DNA from: Deltaproteobacteria bacterium
GTDB lineage: Bacteria > Myxococcota_A > UBA796 > UBA2385
NCBI GenBank assembly: GCA_016792625.1
Contig: JAEUKK010000063.1
Location: 1 to 52,053 of the forward strand
Direction: 5' to 3'
DNA length: 52,053 nucleotides
The notes under the pieces: model-generated
The model's input: the letters and a program-made list of their open reading frames with translations, nothing else
Database searches by the model: none
Told to the model about the DNA's origin: nothing
Position numbers and translations under genes: made by a program
In this document: positions 20,272 through 28,755 of the stretch, piece by piece
How the letters are laid out: every line of letters starts with the position of its first letter
Numbering within the stretch: the stretch's first letter is position 1

Positions 20272-21579
20272 ATGACCTCACCCCCGCCGCCCGCCGACGC
20301 CGCCCCGAGCAACCCCTTCGCCGAGCTGGCCGCCGCGGGGCGCGCCGTCCGCCACCTCGACCGCCGCTTCTGGGCGCCCAACATCGTCTTCTTGCTCGAT
20401 GGGGCGGCCTACTTCGGCATCCTCAACGTGCTGACCTTGCACCTCGACGGCACGCTGGGGCTGGGTGAGCAGGCGGCCGGCCGGCTCGTCTCGTTCATGA
20501 CCGCGCTGCTGACGCTGGCCATGGTCTTTTTGGGGCCCTCGGTCGACAAGCTCGGCGTCCGCCTCTCGATGACCTGGACCATCGCCGCCTCGCTGATCGG
20601 CCGGGCCCTGCTCGTGGCCGCCCCTGCGCTGGGCGGTGGGCTGCCGGTGGTGATCACCGGGCTGGCGTTGATGGCGATCGGCGGCGGCGTGCTGCAGACC
20701 GCCGTCTACGCCGGCGTCAAGCAGGCCACCGACGAGCGCACCAGCGCGATGGGCTTCTCGCTCATCTACGCGCTGATGAACCTGGGCATCGTGCTCGAGT
20801 CGGCGGCGAGCAGCCCCGTGCGGGCGACCTGGGGCACCACCGGCGTGCTCGCGATGTGCACGGGCCTCACCGCGCTCTACCTGCTGGTGCACCTCGTGGC
20901 CTTCCCCAAGGGCGCGGGTGAGCCGGTGCCCGCCCCCGCGGTCAAGGCGGGCGCGCCGCCGGTCACCTGGCGGGACCACCCGCTGCTTGACCTGCGCTTC
21001 CTGTACTTCATCTTCATCCTGGTCGGCGTGCGCACCCTCTTCGCCCACCAGTGGCTGACCATGCCCGACTACGTCACCCGGGCTTTCCCCGAAGAGGTCG
21101 GCGCGCGTTTTGAGTGGATCAGCGGCCTCAACCCCCTGGTCATCGTGGTGGGCACCCCTTTGGTCGCCGCGCTGACCCGGCGGGTCCCGGTGCTCACGAT
21201 GATGATCTTGGGCACGGGGGTCTCTGCCCTGGCCACCTTGCTCTTGGTGCCGGGCCCCCAGCTTGGCATGTTGCTCGCCTACGTCGTTATTTTCAGCATC
21301 GGTGAGGCGCTGTGGAGCAGCCGCTTTTTGGAGTATGTGGCCGAGCTCGCCCCCGCCGAGAAGGTGGGGGTCTATATGGGTCTGGCGAACGTGCCCTGGT
21401 TCTTCGCCAAGTTCACCACCGGCCTGTACAGCGGCTGGATGATCGCCGAGTTCGTACCCAAGGGCGGCCCCGAGCGCAGCGGCACGATGTGGCTCATATA
21501 CACGCTGATCGCGCTGAGCTCGCCGGTCGGCCTGATCGCCGCCCGGCGCTGGTTGACCGCGCAGCGCGCCGGCGCCTGA
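20272..21579 (+). CDS. MFS-type transporter (POT/peptide-transporter-like)
   Basis: 435 aa from the ATG at 20272, with GGAG about 8 bases upstream. It has about eleven to twelve hydrophobic segments, for example FMTALLTLAMVFLGPSVDKL, VVITGLALMAIGGGVL, LYFIFILVGVRTLFAHQW and LLAYVVIFSIGEALWSSRF. The DKLGVRLSMTW loop resembles the conserved MFS loop 2-3, and GLANVPWFFAKFTTG with a late Pro/Gly-rich helix recalls the POT/NPF group. It would move a small solute across the inner membrane. It converges with the carbamoylase gene, only three bases separating the stops. Confidence 0.82.
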   Translation: MTSPPPPADAAPSNPFAELAAAGRAVRHLDRRFWAPNIVFLLDGAAYFGILNVLTLHLDGTLGLGEQAAGRLVSFMTALLTLAMVFLGPSVDKLGVRLSMTWTIAASLIGRALLVAAPALGGGLPVVITGLALMAIGGGVLQTAVYAGVKQATDERTSAMGFSLIYALMNLGIVLESAASSPVRATWGTTGVLAMCTGLTALYLLVHLVAFPKGAGEPVPAPAVKAGAPPVTWRDHPLLDLRFLYFIFILVGVRTLFAHQWLTMPDYVTRAFPEEVGARFEWISGLNPLVIVVGTPLVAALTRRVPVLTMMILGTGVSALATLLLVPGPQLGMLLAYVVIFSIGEALWSSRFLEYVAELAPAEKVGVYMGLANVPWFFAKFTTGLYSGWMIAEFVPKGGPERSGTMWLIYTLIALSSPVGLIAARRWLTAQRAGA

Positions 21580-21582
21580 GGT

Positions 21583-22857
21583 TCAGGCCGCCGGGCCGCC
21601 CGCCCCGTAGTGGGCCACGGTCTTATCCACCGTGCGCAGAAAAGCCTGGATCGAGGCGTCAAGCGCGGGCTCGGGGGTGTCCTCGATGCGGGTGTGCGAG
21701 ACCCCGGGGCTGCTCTGGGCGAAGACCATCGCCGTGGGCATGAGCGGGACCATCTCGGCGGCGTCGTGCAGGGGGCCCGAGGGCAGCTCGGGCGCCCGGC
21801 CGACGACCTCGCGCACCGACTCCCGCACAAAACCGAGCAGGGTGGGGTCGAAGAGACGGGGGGGGATATCCCACACCCGCGTCCACTGGACCTCGACGAG
21901 GTGCCGCGCCGCCGCGACCTTCGAGGCCGCTTGGGCCTCGGCGAACATCTGGGCCAGCACGCCCGCGTCGAGGGCCCGCATGTCGATGCTGATCTCGGTG
22001 GCGCCGGGCACCGCGGTGATGAAGTTCGGCTCGACCTTGACCACACCACAGGTGGCGACCACGCGGGTCTTGGGCTCAGAGCCCGAGCAGCGGGTCGAGA
22101 TGTCGCGGCAGGCCAGGGCGAACTCGGCGGCGGCCAAGAAGGCGTCTTTGCGCAAGTGAAGGGGGGCGGCGCCCGAGTGCGCGGCCTGGCCGACGAAGCG
22201 CAGCATGTGCCGCTCGACGCCCATGGTGCCCAAAACGACGCCCACCGGCTCGTTGAGCTCCTCGAGCACGGGGCCCTGCTCGATGTGCAGCTCGAGGTAG
22301 GCCGCGGGCTGCTGGGCCTGCAAATAGGCCTGGGCCGCGCGCAGGTCATCGAAGCTGACGCCGTTCTCGGCGAGGGCGTCGACCATGCGCACGCCGGCAC
22401 GGTCGACGAGGTGGGCCAGCTCGGCCTCGGGCTGCAGCGTGCCCGCCGACGCGCTCGAGCCCACGAGGCTGCGGCCGAAGCGCGCCCCCTCTTCATCGGC
22501 CCAGTCGACGACCTTGAGCGTGAGCGCAGGTGGGCCGCCCGCGGCTTTGGCCGCGCGCAGCACCTCGAGGCCGGCGATGACCCCGAGGCAGCCGTCGAGC
22601 CAGCCGCCGCCGGGCACCGAGTCGAGGTGGCTGCCGATGATGAGGCAGCGCGGGCTCTGGCCGGGCACGGTGCCCCACATGTTCGCCGCCGGGTCGAGCT
22701 CAGGCTCGACGCCGATCTCGCGCAGCTTGTCGGCGAACCAGGCGCGGGTCTTGCGCCAGATGGGGCCCCAGGCCACGCGCTGGGCCCCCCGCTCGTCGGT
22801 GGTGAGGGCGGCGAGCTCGCGCAGATCAGCGATGACACGGGCAGATCGAGGGTCCAT
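21583..22857 (-). CDS. M20 hydantoinase/carbamoylase-family amidohydrolase
   Basis: 424 aa; ATG at 22857 with GGAAGG about 8 bases upstream; the longer frame upstream is repeat-like. The family's metal ligands are visible: GSHLDSVPGGG, WLDGCLGVIAGLEVL, DEEGARFG and ELHIEQGPVLE, with a final SHTRIED. These define N-carbamoyl-amino-acid hydrolases, allantoate amidohydrolases and beta-ureidopropionases, which release ammonia and CO2 from ureido substrates using two metal ions. The exact substrate cannot be told. The convergent MFS gene may be unrelated. A typical full-length member. Confidence 0.9.
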   Translation of the reverse strand: MDPRSARVIADLRELAALTTDERGAQRVAWGPIWRKTRAWFADKLREIGVEPELDPAANMWGTVPGQSPRCLIIGSHLDSVPGGGWLDGCLGVIAGLEVLRAAKAAGGPPALTLKVVDWADEEGARFGRSLVGSSASAGTLQPEAELAHLVDRAGVRMVDALAENGVSFDDLRAAQAYLQAQQPAAYLELHIEQGPVLEELNEPVGVVLGTMGVERHMLRFVGQAAHSGAAPLHLRKDAFLAAAEFALACRDISTRCSGSEPKTRVVATCGVVKVEPNFITAVPGATEISIDMRALDAGVLAQMFAEAQAASKVAAARHLVEVQWTRVWDIPPRLFDPTLLGFVRESVREVVGRAPELPSGPLHDAAEMVPLMPTAMVFAQSSPGVSHTRIEDTPEPALDASIQAFLRTVDKTVAHYGAGGPAA

Positions 22858-22973
22858 GGGCACCTTCCGTGGGCGGGGAGCCGATGGTAGCAGTCGGTGT
22901 CGGCGTGTCGTCGATGATGACGTGTGCGGCGTCGTTCGCATCGCGGGCGAGGCTTTGGCTGGCGGCGCGACTC

Positions 22974-23105
22974 CTCGCGGCCTCGCCTCGCGGCGGCAGG
23001 GGGCAGAGGGGCCGCGCAGCGGTCGCCCCGCAGGGGCGACGGAGCGGCGCAGCCGCGAACGCCCCGGCAGCACCCGGCCCGGCGCTTGCGCCGGGGCCGC
23101 CCCCC
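22974..23105 (-). repeat. degenerate copy of the dispersed GC-rich repeat
   Basis: Fills the gap between the carbamoylase start and the NmrA-like stop. It contains paired hairpin arms (GTCGCCCC with GGGGCGAC, and GGCGCTTGCGCC), as in other copies read on the minus strand. Only loosely similar to the best copies. Confidence 0.35.
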
Positions 23106-23123
23106 TCTCCCAGACCCTGACCC

Positions 23124-24005
23124 TTAGGCGGGGGCGCCGAGCAGGGCGGCCGCCCGACCCAAGACCACCTCGAGGCCCTCGGCCGGCGCGCCGGTCAGCG
23201 CATCGATGATCCCGCTGGCCTCGCCATACTCCCCGGCCGCGGTGGCGGCGTCGAAGCTGGCGAAGATCGCGGCGATCGGCGCAGGGAGGCCGTGCGCCTC
23301 CATGCCCGCGGCGAGGCCGGCCACGGGCACCTGCTGCACGCGCACGGGGCGGCCGCTGATCTGCGCGGTCAGCGCGGCGATCTCGTCGACCGACCAGGCC
23401 CGCGCGCCGCTGATGTCGATCAGGCGCGAGGCCCCGCTGTCGCCCGCAAGCACGGCCGCCGCCGCCCGCGCGCAGTCGCTGCGGCTGACGTAGGCCACCC
23501 GCCCCGCACCGGCCGCCGAGTAGAGCACGCCGCCGGCCACCGCGCCGGGCAGGCTGCCCAGCAGGTTCTCGGCGTAGAGGTTGTTGCGCAGGATGGTGTG
23601 GGGCAGGCCTGACTCGACGAGGGCGGCCTCGGTGGCGGCGTGATCGGGCGCCAGCAGGTTGATCTGCGAGCCGGCGTGGATGAGCGAGGTGTAGACGAGG
23701 TGCCCGACGCCCGCGGCCTTGGCGGCGGCGATGCCGCGCTGGTGCTGCTCAAGGCGGCGGCCCGGGCGGTCCAGCGCGTCGGTGCTGATGAGCAAGGCGC
23801 GGTCGACGCCGGCGAAGACAGCGGCCTGGTCGCCATTGTCGAGGTCGAGCGCGCGCAGCTCGGCCCCGCGGGCGGCGAGGTCAGCGAGCTTGCTCGGGTC
23901 ACGGGTCGCGGCGATGACGTGATCCTGCCCGCGGGCGAGGAGCAGCTCGACGATCTGGCGGCCAAGCTGGCCCGAGGCGCCGGTGACGAGGAGGGTGCGG
24001 GGCAT
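23124..24005 (-). CDS. NmrA/QorB-like NAD(P)-binding oxidoreductase
   Basis: 293 aa from the ATG at 24005 with GGAGAAG upstream. An atypical short-chain dehydrogenase of the NmrA group: TGASGQLGRQIVELLL at the N-terminus is the Rossmann GxxGxxG, followed by AATRDPSKL, LVYTSLIHAG and TILRNNLYAENLL. These are the landmarks of QorB-type quinone reductases and related NADPH sensors. Family members reduce quinones or sense NADP; direct evidence for either is absent. It is divergent from the LysR gene, which probably controls it. Confidence 0.85.
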   Translation of the reverse strand: MPRTLLVTGASGQLGRQIVELLLARGQDHVIAATRDPSKLADLAARGAELRALDLDNGDQAAVFAGVDRALLISTDALDRPGRRLEQHQRGIAAAKAAGVGHLVYTSLIHAGSQINLLAPDHAATEAALVESGLPHTILRNNLYAENLLGSLPGAVAGGVLYSAAGAGRVAYVSRSDCARAAAAVLAGDSGASRLIDISGARAWSVDEIAALTAQISGRPVRVQQVPVAGLAAGMEAHGLPAPIAAIFASFDAATAAGEYGEASGIIDALTGAPAEGLEVVLGRAAALLGAPA

Positions 24006-24061
24006 GGGCTTCTCCGTGCGCCGGGGGTGGAGCCGGCGACAGCCCCTCGTTATGCGCTGTG

Positions 24062-24118
24062 CCGCTGGTGGATTAGTCCAGCGGTTCGGGATTGACTGTC
24101 CCATCCACGGGACAATCC
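24062..24118. promoter_or_regulatory. two inverted repeats between the divergent NmrA and LysR genes
   Basis: The first is a perfect 7-bp repeat, CCGCTGG (24062-24068) facing CCAGCGG (24078-24084), around an AT-richer GGATTAG core. The second is TGTCCC (24097-24102) facing GGGACA (24109-24114), framed by GGATT and AATCC. LysR regulators usually bind such dyads in the shared promoter of themselves and the divergent target, so these are candidate operator sites. Confidence 0.5.
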
Positions 24119-24136
24119 GCCCCGGCCCGGAGCCCC

Positions 24137-25030
24137 ATGGATCTCAACCACCTCGCCGCCTTCGTCGCCGTGGCCCGGGCGGGCAGCTTCACCGCCGCCG
24201 CCGCCGCGCTGGGCCAGCCCAAGTCGACGGTCAGCCGCTCGGTCGCCGCCTTAGAGGCTGATCTTGGTCAGCGCCTCGTGCTCCGCACCACCCGCAGCGT
24301 CGGGCTGTCGACCGCCGGCGCGGCCCTGCTCGAGCGGGTGGCGGGCCCGATCAGCGCCCTGCGCGCCGCTGCCGACGAGCTGCCGGGGGCCGACGGCGAG
24401 CCCGCGGGGCTGCTGCGCCTGACGACCACCTCTGACTTCGCCGAGGCCTTCTTGTCGGGCCTGGTGGCGCGGTACCTCGCCCGCTACCCCGCGGTGCGGG
24501 TCGAGCTGCGCCTGACCGAGCGGGTGGTCGATCTCAACGCCGAGGGCGTCGATCTCGCGGTCCGCTTCCTGATGGGACCGCTGGCCCCGACGGGCGACGC
24601 GGGCCTCGTCGCCCGTCGGGTGGGTGAGTCGCGCGTGGGCCTCTTCGCCGCGCCGGCCTGGGTGGCCCGCCGGGGCGCCCCCCGTCAGCTGTCTGAGCTG
24701 CGCGCCGAAGACCTCGTCTTGCACCGCGCGGTGGCCGAGCGCCGGCCGCTGTTTGGCGCGGCGGGTGACCTGCCCCGCGACGCGCCCCCACGGGTGATGG
24801 TCGACGAGATGTCCTTCGTGCGCGGCGCGCTGGCCCAGGGGGTGGGCGTGGGCGTGCTGCCCACCTTCCTCGCCGCCCCCGAGGTCGAGGCGGGCCGCCT
24901 GGTGCCGGTGCTGCCCAAGCTGAGCAGCCCGGCCGGCGCGGTGGTGCTGCTGATGCCGGGCGGTCGGCAGCCCTTGCCCAAGGTTCGGGCCTTCGTTGAC
25001 CTGTTCGTGGGAAGCTTTCGGGGGTGGTGA
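24137..25030 (+). CDS. LysR-family transcriptional regulator
   Basis: 297 aa from the ATG at 24137 with GGAG upstream. The N-terminal winged helix-turn-helix is canonical: LAAFVAVARAGSFTAAAAAL, QPKSTVSRSVAALEADLG, LVLRTTRSVGLSTAG. The remainder is the periplasmic-binding-like co-inducer domain, with GLLRLTTTSDFAEAFL and GVGVGVLPTFLA. It most likely controls the divergent NmrA/QorB-like gene, the usual LysR arrangement, in response to an unknown small molecule. It converges with the membrane protein gene that ends at 25045. Confidence 0.93.
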   Translation: MDLNHLAAFVAVARAGSFTAAAAALGQPKSTVSRSVAALEADLGQRLVLRTTRSVGLSTAGAALLERVAGPISALRAAADELPGADGEPAGLLRLTTTSDFAEAFLSGLVARYLARYPAVRVELRLTERVVDLNAEGVDLAVRFLMGPLAPTGDAGLVARRVGESRVGLFAAPAWVARRGAPRQLSELRAEDLVLHRAVAERRPLFGAAGDLPRDAPPRVMVDEMSFVRGALAQGVGVGVLPTFLAAPEVEAGRLVPVLPKLSSPAGAVVLLMPGGRQPLPKVRAFVDLFVGSFRGW

Positions 25031-25044
25031 GGGCGGTTCGCCGC

Positions 25045-26634
25045 TTACTCCTGTTGGACGAGGGTGTTCGAACCGGCGCAGCGCCATGCGTACAGGCCGG
25101 CGATGGGCGCGCCCTCGACGCAGCTCCACCGGTCGAGGTGCAGGGTCGGGCTGAGCCCGGTCTGCCGCGCTGCCCGGGGGGTCAGCATCAGCAGGCCCGG
25201 CGCCCCGGCCGGGGCGTGCGTGGCCAGCGCGGCGCCGATCCCCGCCGCGTCCATGCGGCCCGAGGGGGTCAGCAGGACCAGCGGGCCGCGCCAGCCCTCG
25301 GCGCGGAAGCCGCCCTGCCGCACGGTGATCTGGAGGGGTGCGGCGCTTGGCGGTCGGCGGTGCAGCAGCGCCCAGCTGCCCGCCGCGCCCTGCTTCTCGC
25401 TGGCCACCGACAGCGCCCATCGCTCGACCCCCAACGGCGCGAGGGCGTCGACCGCAGCGGCGAAGGCCACTGGCCCAGGTCCGGCCCGCCAGCCCCCCTG
25501 GGCCGCCACGGTCTCGGGTGCCGCGCCGCGCATCAGGTGGGCCGCGCGCGCCGCCCCCACCGCGGGGCCGGCCAGGGCGCTCCACAGCAGCGCCGCGCCA
25601 AAAATGGGCCCAAGCGCGCTGATCCGCACACCGGCCTCGCCAGTCCGACGCGCGGCGGCCCCTGCGCCGAGCACGACCAGCGCCCAGATCGCCAAGACGA
25701 CCGGGTGGCTGAGCCGCGGGTTGATGCGGTCCATCGCGACGGTGCTCGTCGCATAGAGCAGCATGGCCGCCGCGCCGACGACGTGCAGGGCGCCGAAGCC
25801 GAGCACCCGGCGGTCGCTCGGCGCGCACAGCAGCGCGCGGAGCCCCAGGATGAGCGCGGCGACCACCAGGGGCAGCGCGGCGGGGGCGACCTCGAGGATG
25901 GCGTCCAGATCATCGATCAAGAAGCCGACGTTCTCTGCGAGGCCCAGGGTCGCCGGTCGTCGGGCGCCGGTGGCATGACCGGTGCGCAGGCGCTGAACCA
26001 AGAGCCAGAGCGCCAGCGGAAGGTGTGCGGCGGCGGCGATGAGCGTGGGGGTCGTACGACGGGCGCCGAGCGCGCAGACCAACAGCAGCACCGGCGCGAG
26101 CGCGCCAGCGTACCGGGTCATGCTCAGGGCGGCGGCGCCGAGGGCCGCCCACGCCCAGGGGCCGAGGCGGGTCGGCGCGCGCAGGGCCGCCGCGCCGGCG
26201 GCGAGGTGCAGCAGCAAGGCAGCCGCCGCGAGCCCCTCGGACCAAGCGCAGAGGAAGACGCCATGCACCGCGGGGGTGAGCGCGAGGGCGAGGGCCGCGG
26301 CGGGCGCTCCCACCGGTCCTAAGCCGGCGGTGCGCCCGAGCGCGATGGCGGACCCCAGGCCGACCGCGGCGGCTGCGCCGTTGATCAGGGCGGCGGCGTC
26401 CAGTGTGTCGAGGGGGAGCAGCGCGCCGATGGCCGCGAGCAGCGCGGGGTAGAGAGGAGGCCACAGCGCGCTGATCTCGCCGCCCGCCCCAGCCAATGCG
26501 GCGGCGTAGCGGGCATAGCCGCCGCTGTCGCCGGTGGCGTGCGCGCCGACCCGCAGCAGCGTGAGCGCGAGGCCCACGCCGAGGGCGAGGCAGGCCACGG
26601 CGCTGAGCTGGTTCTCGACGCGGGTCGAGCTCAC
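25045..26634 (-). CDS. multi-pass membrane protein, GT-C glycosyltransferase-like
   Basis: 529 aa from a GTG start that overlaps the upstream stop as GTGA. About ten hydrophobic helices cover residues 10-370. The first periplasmic loop has HATGDSGGYARY and WPPLYPALLAAIG, the arrangement of the acidic loop and Pro-Leu-Tyr motif of GT-C (PMT/ArnT-like) enzymes. A soluble C-terminal part (~380-529) follows. Such enzymes transfer a sugar from a lipid-linked donor outside the membrane, but a family cannot be fixed by eye. Co-translation with the single-pass protein upstream suggests one complex. Confidence 0.65.
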   Translation of the reverse strand: MSSTRVENQLSAVACLALGVGLALTLLRVGAHATGDSGGYARYAAALAGAGGEISALWPPLYPALLAAIGALLPLDTLDAAALINGAAAAVGLGSAIALGRTAGLGPVGAPAAALALALTPAVHGVFLCAWSEGLAAAALLLHLAAGAAALRAPTRLGPWAWAALGAAALSMTRYAGALAPVLLLVCALGARRTTPTLIAAAAHLPLALWLLVQRLRTGHATGARRPATLGLAENVGFLIDDLDAILEVAPAALPLVVAALILGLRALLCAPSDRRVLGFGALHVVGAAAMLLYATSTVAMDRINPRLSHPVVLAIWALVVLGAGAAARRTGEAGVRISALGPIFGAALLWSALAGPAVGAARAAHLMRGAAPETVAAQGGWRAGPGPVAFAAAVDALAPLGVERWALSVASEKQGAAGSWALLHRRPPSAAPLQITVRQGGFRAEGWRGPLVLLTPSGRMDAAGIGAALATHAPAGAPGLLMLTPRAARQTGLSPTLHLDRWSCVEGAPIAGLYAWRCAGSNTLVQQE

Positions 26635-27593
26635 CGGACCACCAGCAGGTCGTCGAGCGCGCCGCCCCGCGCGCGGTGGAGCGCGGTGATCGCGAGGTGA
26701 GGCCCGCCGTGCGGGATCTCGATCTGGAGGCTGTCTGCGGCGTCGGTGACGGTCAGGCTGAGCTGCGCCCGACCGGAGCTCAGCTCGAGCGGGGCCCGCT
26801 GCCCGCCGACCACCAGCTCGGCCCGCTGGGTGGGCTTACCGCCCACCCCCAAAACATCGATCTGCACGGTGTCCCCGGGCGCGAGCGGCGTCTGGAAGCT
26901 GACCGTCGACCCGGAGTACACCCACCAAGTCGGCCCGGCAGAGGTCATCACCGGGAAGGCGGGGTCGAGGGTGACGGCGGCGGTCGTGCCCGGGCCCGCC
27001 CAGCTCAGCGCGCGGGCGCTCATCGAGAACCCATCGGCGCAGGGGGCGCCGGGCGCCCGACGGGGCACCTGCGCGCCGTCGAGGGTCAGGATGAGCGGGC
27101 TGCGCCCCCCGAGCCCGTAGGCCGCGAGGCCGTCGTCGGTGAGCGCGCCCATGCCGCCGGGCACCTTCGCGGTGAAGGCGCAGGGGCCACCCGCTTCGGT
27201 CACCAGGGTGGTGCTCGGCGCGCGGTGGCGCAGGCGGGCCGGGCTGGACGGTGGGGCGCTGGGCGCGGCCGCGCCCTGGGCGGTTGGCGCGGCGGAAGAG
27301 GCTGGGGAGGGCGCGGCGCCCACGAGGCCGTCGGCCTCGAGCTCAGCCATGGGTGCGCCGCGCTCGGCGGCCGGGCCCGGGCTGATCACCGCGCGGGCCG
27401 CTTCGACCACGCCGCCGAAGAGCACGACTAGCGCGGCACCCTCAGCGCGCAGGCGCCATCGGGCCGAGCTGAGGGCAGCAGCCGGCGGCGACCAGCGCGC
27501 CAGAGCGGGGGGCTGCGCCGCCACGGCGGCGCGGGGAGAGGTCTGCGGGGCCCAGGCGCTCGGCGCGGGGGCGGCGTGGGGGTCTGTCGACAT
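26631..27593 (-). CDS. single-pass anchored protein with a beta-rich extracytoplasmic domain
   Basis: 320 aa from the ATG at 27593, which has AGGAG about 8 bases upstream; the frame is open further but that part is not protein-like. A short Ala/Pro-rich cytoplasmic start is followed by one membrane segment, EGAALVVLFGGVVEAARAVI. A Pro/Ala linker and a strand-rich domain (~140-320) come next, with WWVYSGSTVSFQTPLAPGD and LSLTVTDAADSLQIEIP, as in beta-sandwich binding modules. Its stop overlaps the GT-C-like gene. No named family recognised; a substrate-presenting partner is a guess. Confidence 0.6.
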   Translation of the reverse strand: MSTDPHAAPAPSAWAPQTSPRAAVAAQPPALARWSPPAAALSSARWRLRAEGAALVVLFGGVVEAARAVISPGPAAERGAPMAELEADGLVGAAPSPASSAAPTAQGAAAPSAPPSSPARLRHRAPSTTLVTEAGGPCAFTAKVPGGMGALTDDGLAAYGLGGRSPLILTLDGAQVPRRAPGAPCADGFSMSARALSWAGPGTTAAVTLDPAFPVMTSAGPTWWVYSGSTVSFQTPLAPGDTVQIDVLGVGGKPTQRAELVVGGQRAPLELSSGRAQLSLTVTDAADSLQIEIPHGGPHLAITALHRARGGALDDLLVVR

Positions 27594-27925
27594 GGACGCT
27601 CCTGATGCGGCGGGTGTACCGCAGGTCGCCTCCGCTTCGGAATTGGCCCCCCTTTCTTCGGGCGGCCCGGCGGGCGCTCCCTCGGCCTGGGTGTGGCTCA
27701 GGCGCGTGCAATTCCGGGCGCCCCGGACCCCGGCGGTCGCGCGTGGGGCGGCGCTCTCGCCGCAGGGCGCGCTGCAATTTTCCCTGCTCCCGGCGCGAGA
27801 CGGGGAGAATTGCAGCCCCTCTCGCTCGTCGATCTGCCCGGCACGCGCCCCGTGGGCGGCGGCGCGGCGCCCCTGGCCGTTCCTTGTCAGGGGTATGTCA
27901 GGGGCCTGAGCCGCCGCGGGCGCGC
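27594..27925. other. divergent intergenic region
   Basis: About 330 bases between the anchored-protein gene (minus) and the membrane-protein gene (plus). It is less GC-extreme than its surroundings and must hold promoters for both. The long inverted repeat listed separately is its main feature; a related CAATTCC half-site lies near 27710. Confidence 0.45.
27772..27815. promoter_or_regulatory. 13-bp inverted repeat, candidate operator or stem-loop
   Basis: CTGCAATTTTCCC (27772-27784) faces GGGAGAATTGCAG (27803-27815) across 18 bases. Arms match at 12 of 13 positions, the exception being a G-T wobble. Its AT-rich ends stand out in this GC-rich DNA. It sits between divergent genes and may bind a dimeric regulator. 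Confidence 0.45.
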
Positions 27926-28744
27926 ATGGGGTCTGTGCGCCCGGGTGAGGCCGGGGCCGGCGCTTCGGTGGCGCAGGGCTGGCCTTTGTCGGTGCGGATC
28001 GCCGGGTGGTCATCGGCGCGCCACCGCCCCGCCCGGGTCGGGTGCTACGCAGCCGCCGCGGCCCCGGGCGGCGCCGCCGGAGCGCCCCTGTCACCCCTGG
28101 TCCACCTCATCCTCGCCGTAGGGGTCGCTGTTCTCGCCCCCCGCCTGCCGCGGGGCGGGCGCTGGCCGCTGATCGCTCCGCTCGCGCTCGGCTTCGCGGC
28201 GCTCGCCGCCTTGCCACATCCGCTCGGGCCCACCCTGGGCGGGACGGAGGGGGTGGGTGAGGCGCTCACCGTCGGCCTGCTGCTCGCCATCGCCGCGCGG
28301 GGCTGGTCTGCGCTGCGCTGGATCAGCGGCGCAGCCCTGCTCCTCGTCGGCGAGGAGCTCGACTGGCTGCAGCCCCTGCTGGGCTACCCGACGCCCCCGG
28401 TGCTGGCCGCCCTGGGCTCGCGCACCACAGCGGCCAACGTGCACAACCTGCCGGTGCTCGGCGGCTTGTGGCGGGTGGTGCCCCTCGCGGGCCTGCTGCT
28501 GTCCTGCCTGAAGCGCCACCCCAAGCTGCCCCCCCTCTCGAAGTGGACCGGAGCGGTCGCCCTGGTCTTGTTCGCGGCGCTCATCGCCGGCGGGGGCAAG
28601 GCCCGGGCGCTGGACGAGGCGGTCGAGCTCGGGCTGGTGCTCGCGGTCTGGCTGGGCTGGGAGCGCCGCGGGTCGCCTGGGGTGGAGGCTGCGGCGGCGC
28701 CTCCCCCGGCACGGGCTGCGGCCTCGGTCGCAGCGCCGGAGTAG
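27926..28744 (+). CDS. predicted multi-pass membrane protein with a GEELDWLQ motif
   Basis: Up to 272 aa from the ATG at 27926; a GTG at 27992 is an alternative and the first ~55 residues are not convincingly part of the protein. Four to six hydrophobic segments follow, including LVHLILAVGVAVLAPRL and LIAPLALGFAALAALP. The central GEELDWLQPLLGYPTP and AANVHNL resemble the GEExSWGQ...P...LHN motif of a widespread family of uncharacterised bacterial membrane proteins. It ends 11 bases before tmcA and may be co-transcribed with it, but no functional link is evident. Confidence 0.6.
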   Translation: MGSVRPGEAGAGASVAQGWPLSVRIAGWSSARHRPARVGCYAAAAAPGGAAGAPLSPLVHLILAVGVAVLAPRLPRGGRWPLIAPLALGFAALAALPHPLGPTLGGTEGVGEALTVGLLLAIAARGWSALRWISGAALLLVGEELDWLQPLLGYPTPPVLAALGSRTTAANVHNLPVLGGLWRVVPLAGLLLSCLKRHPKLPPLSKWTGAVALVLFAALIAGGGKARALDEAVELGLVLAVWLGWERRGSPGVEAAAAPPPARAAASVAAPE

Positions 28745-28755
28745 AGCGGCGCGCC

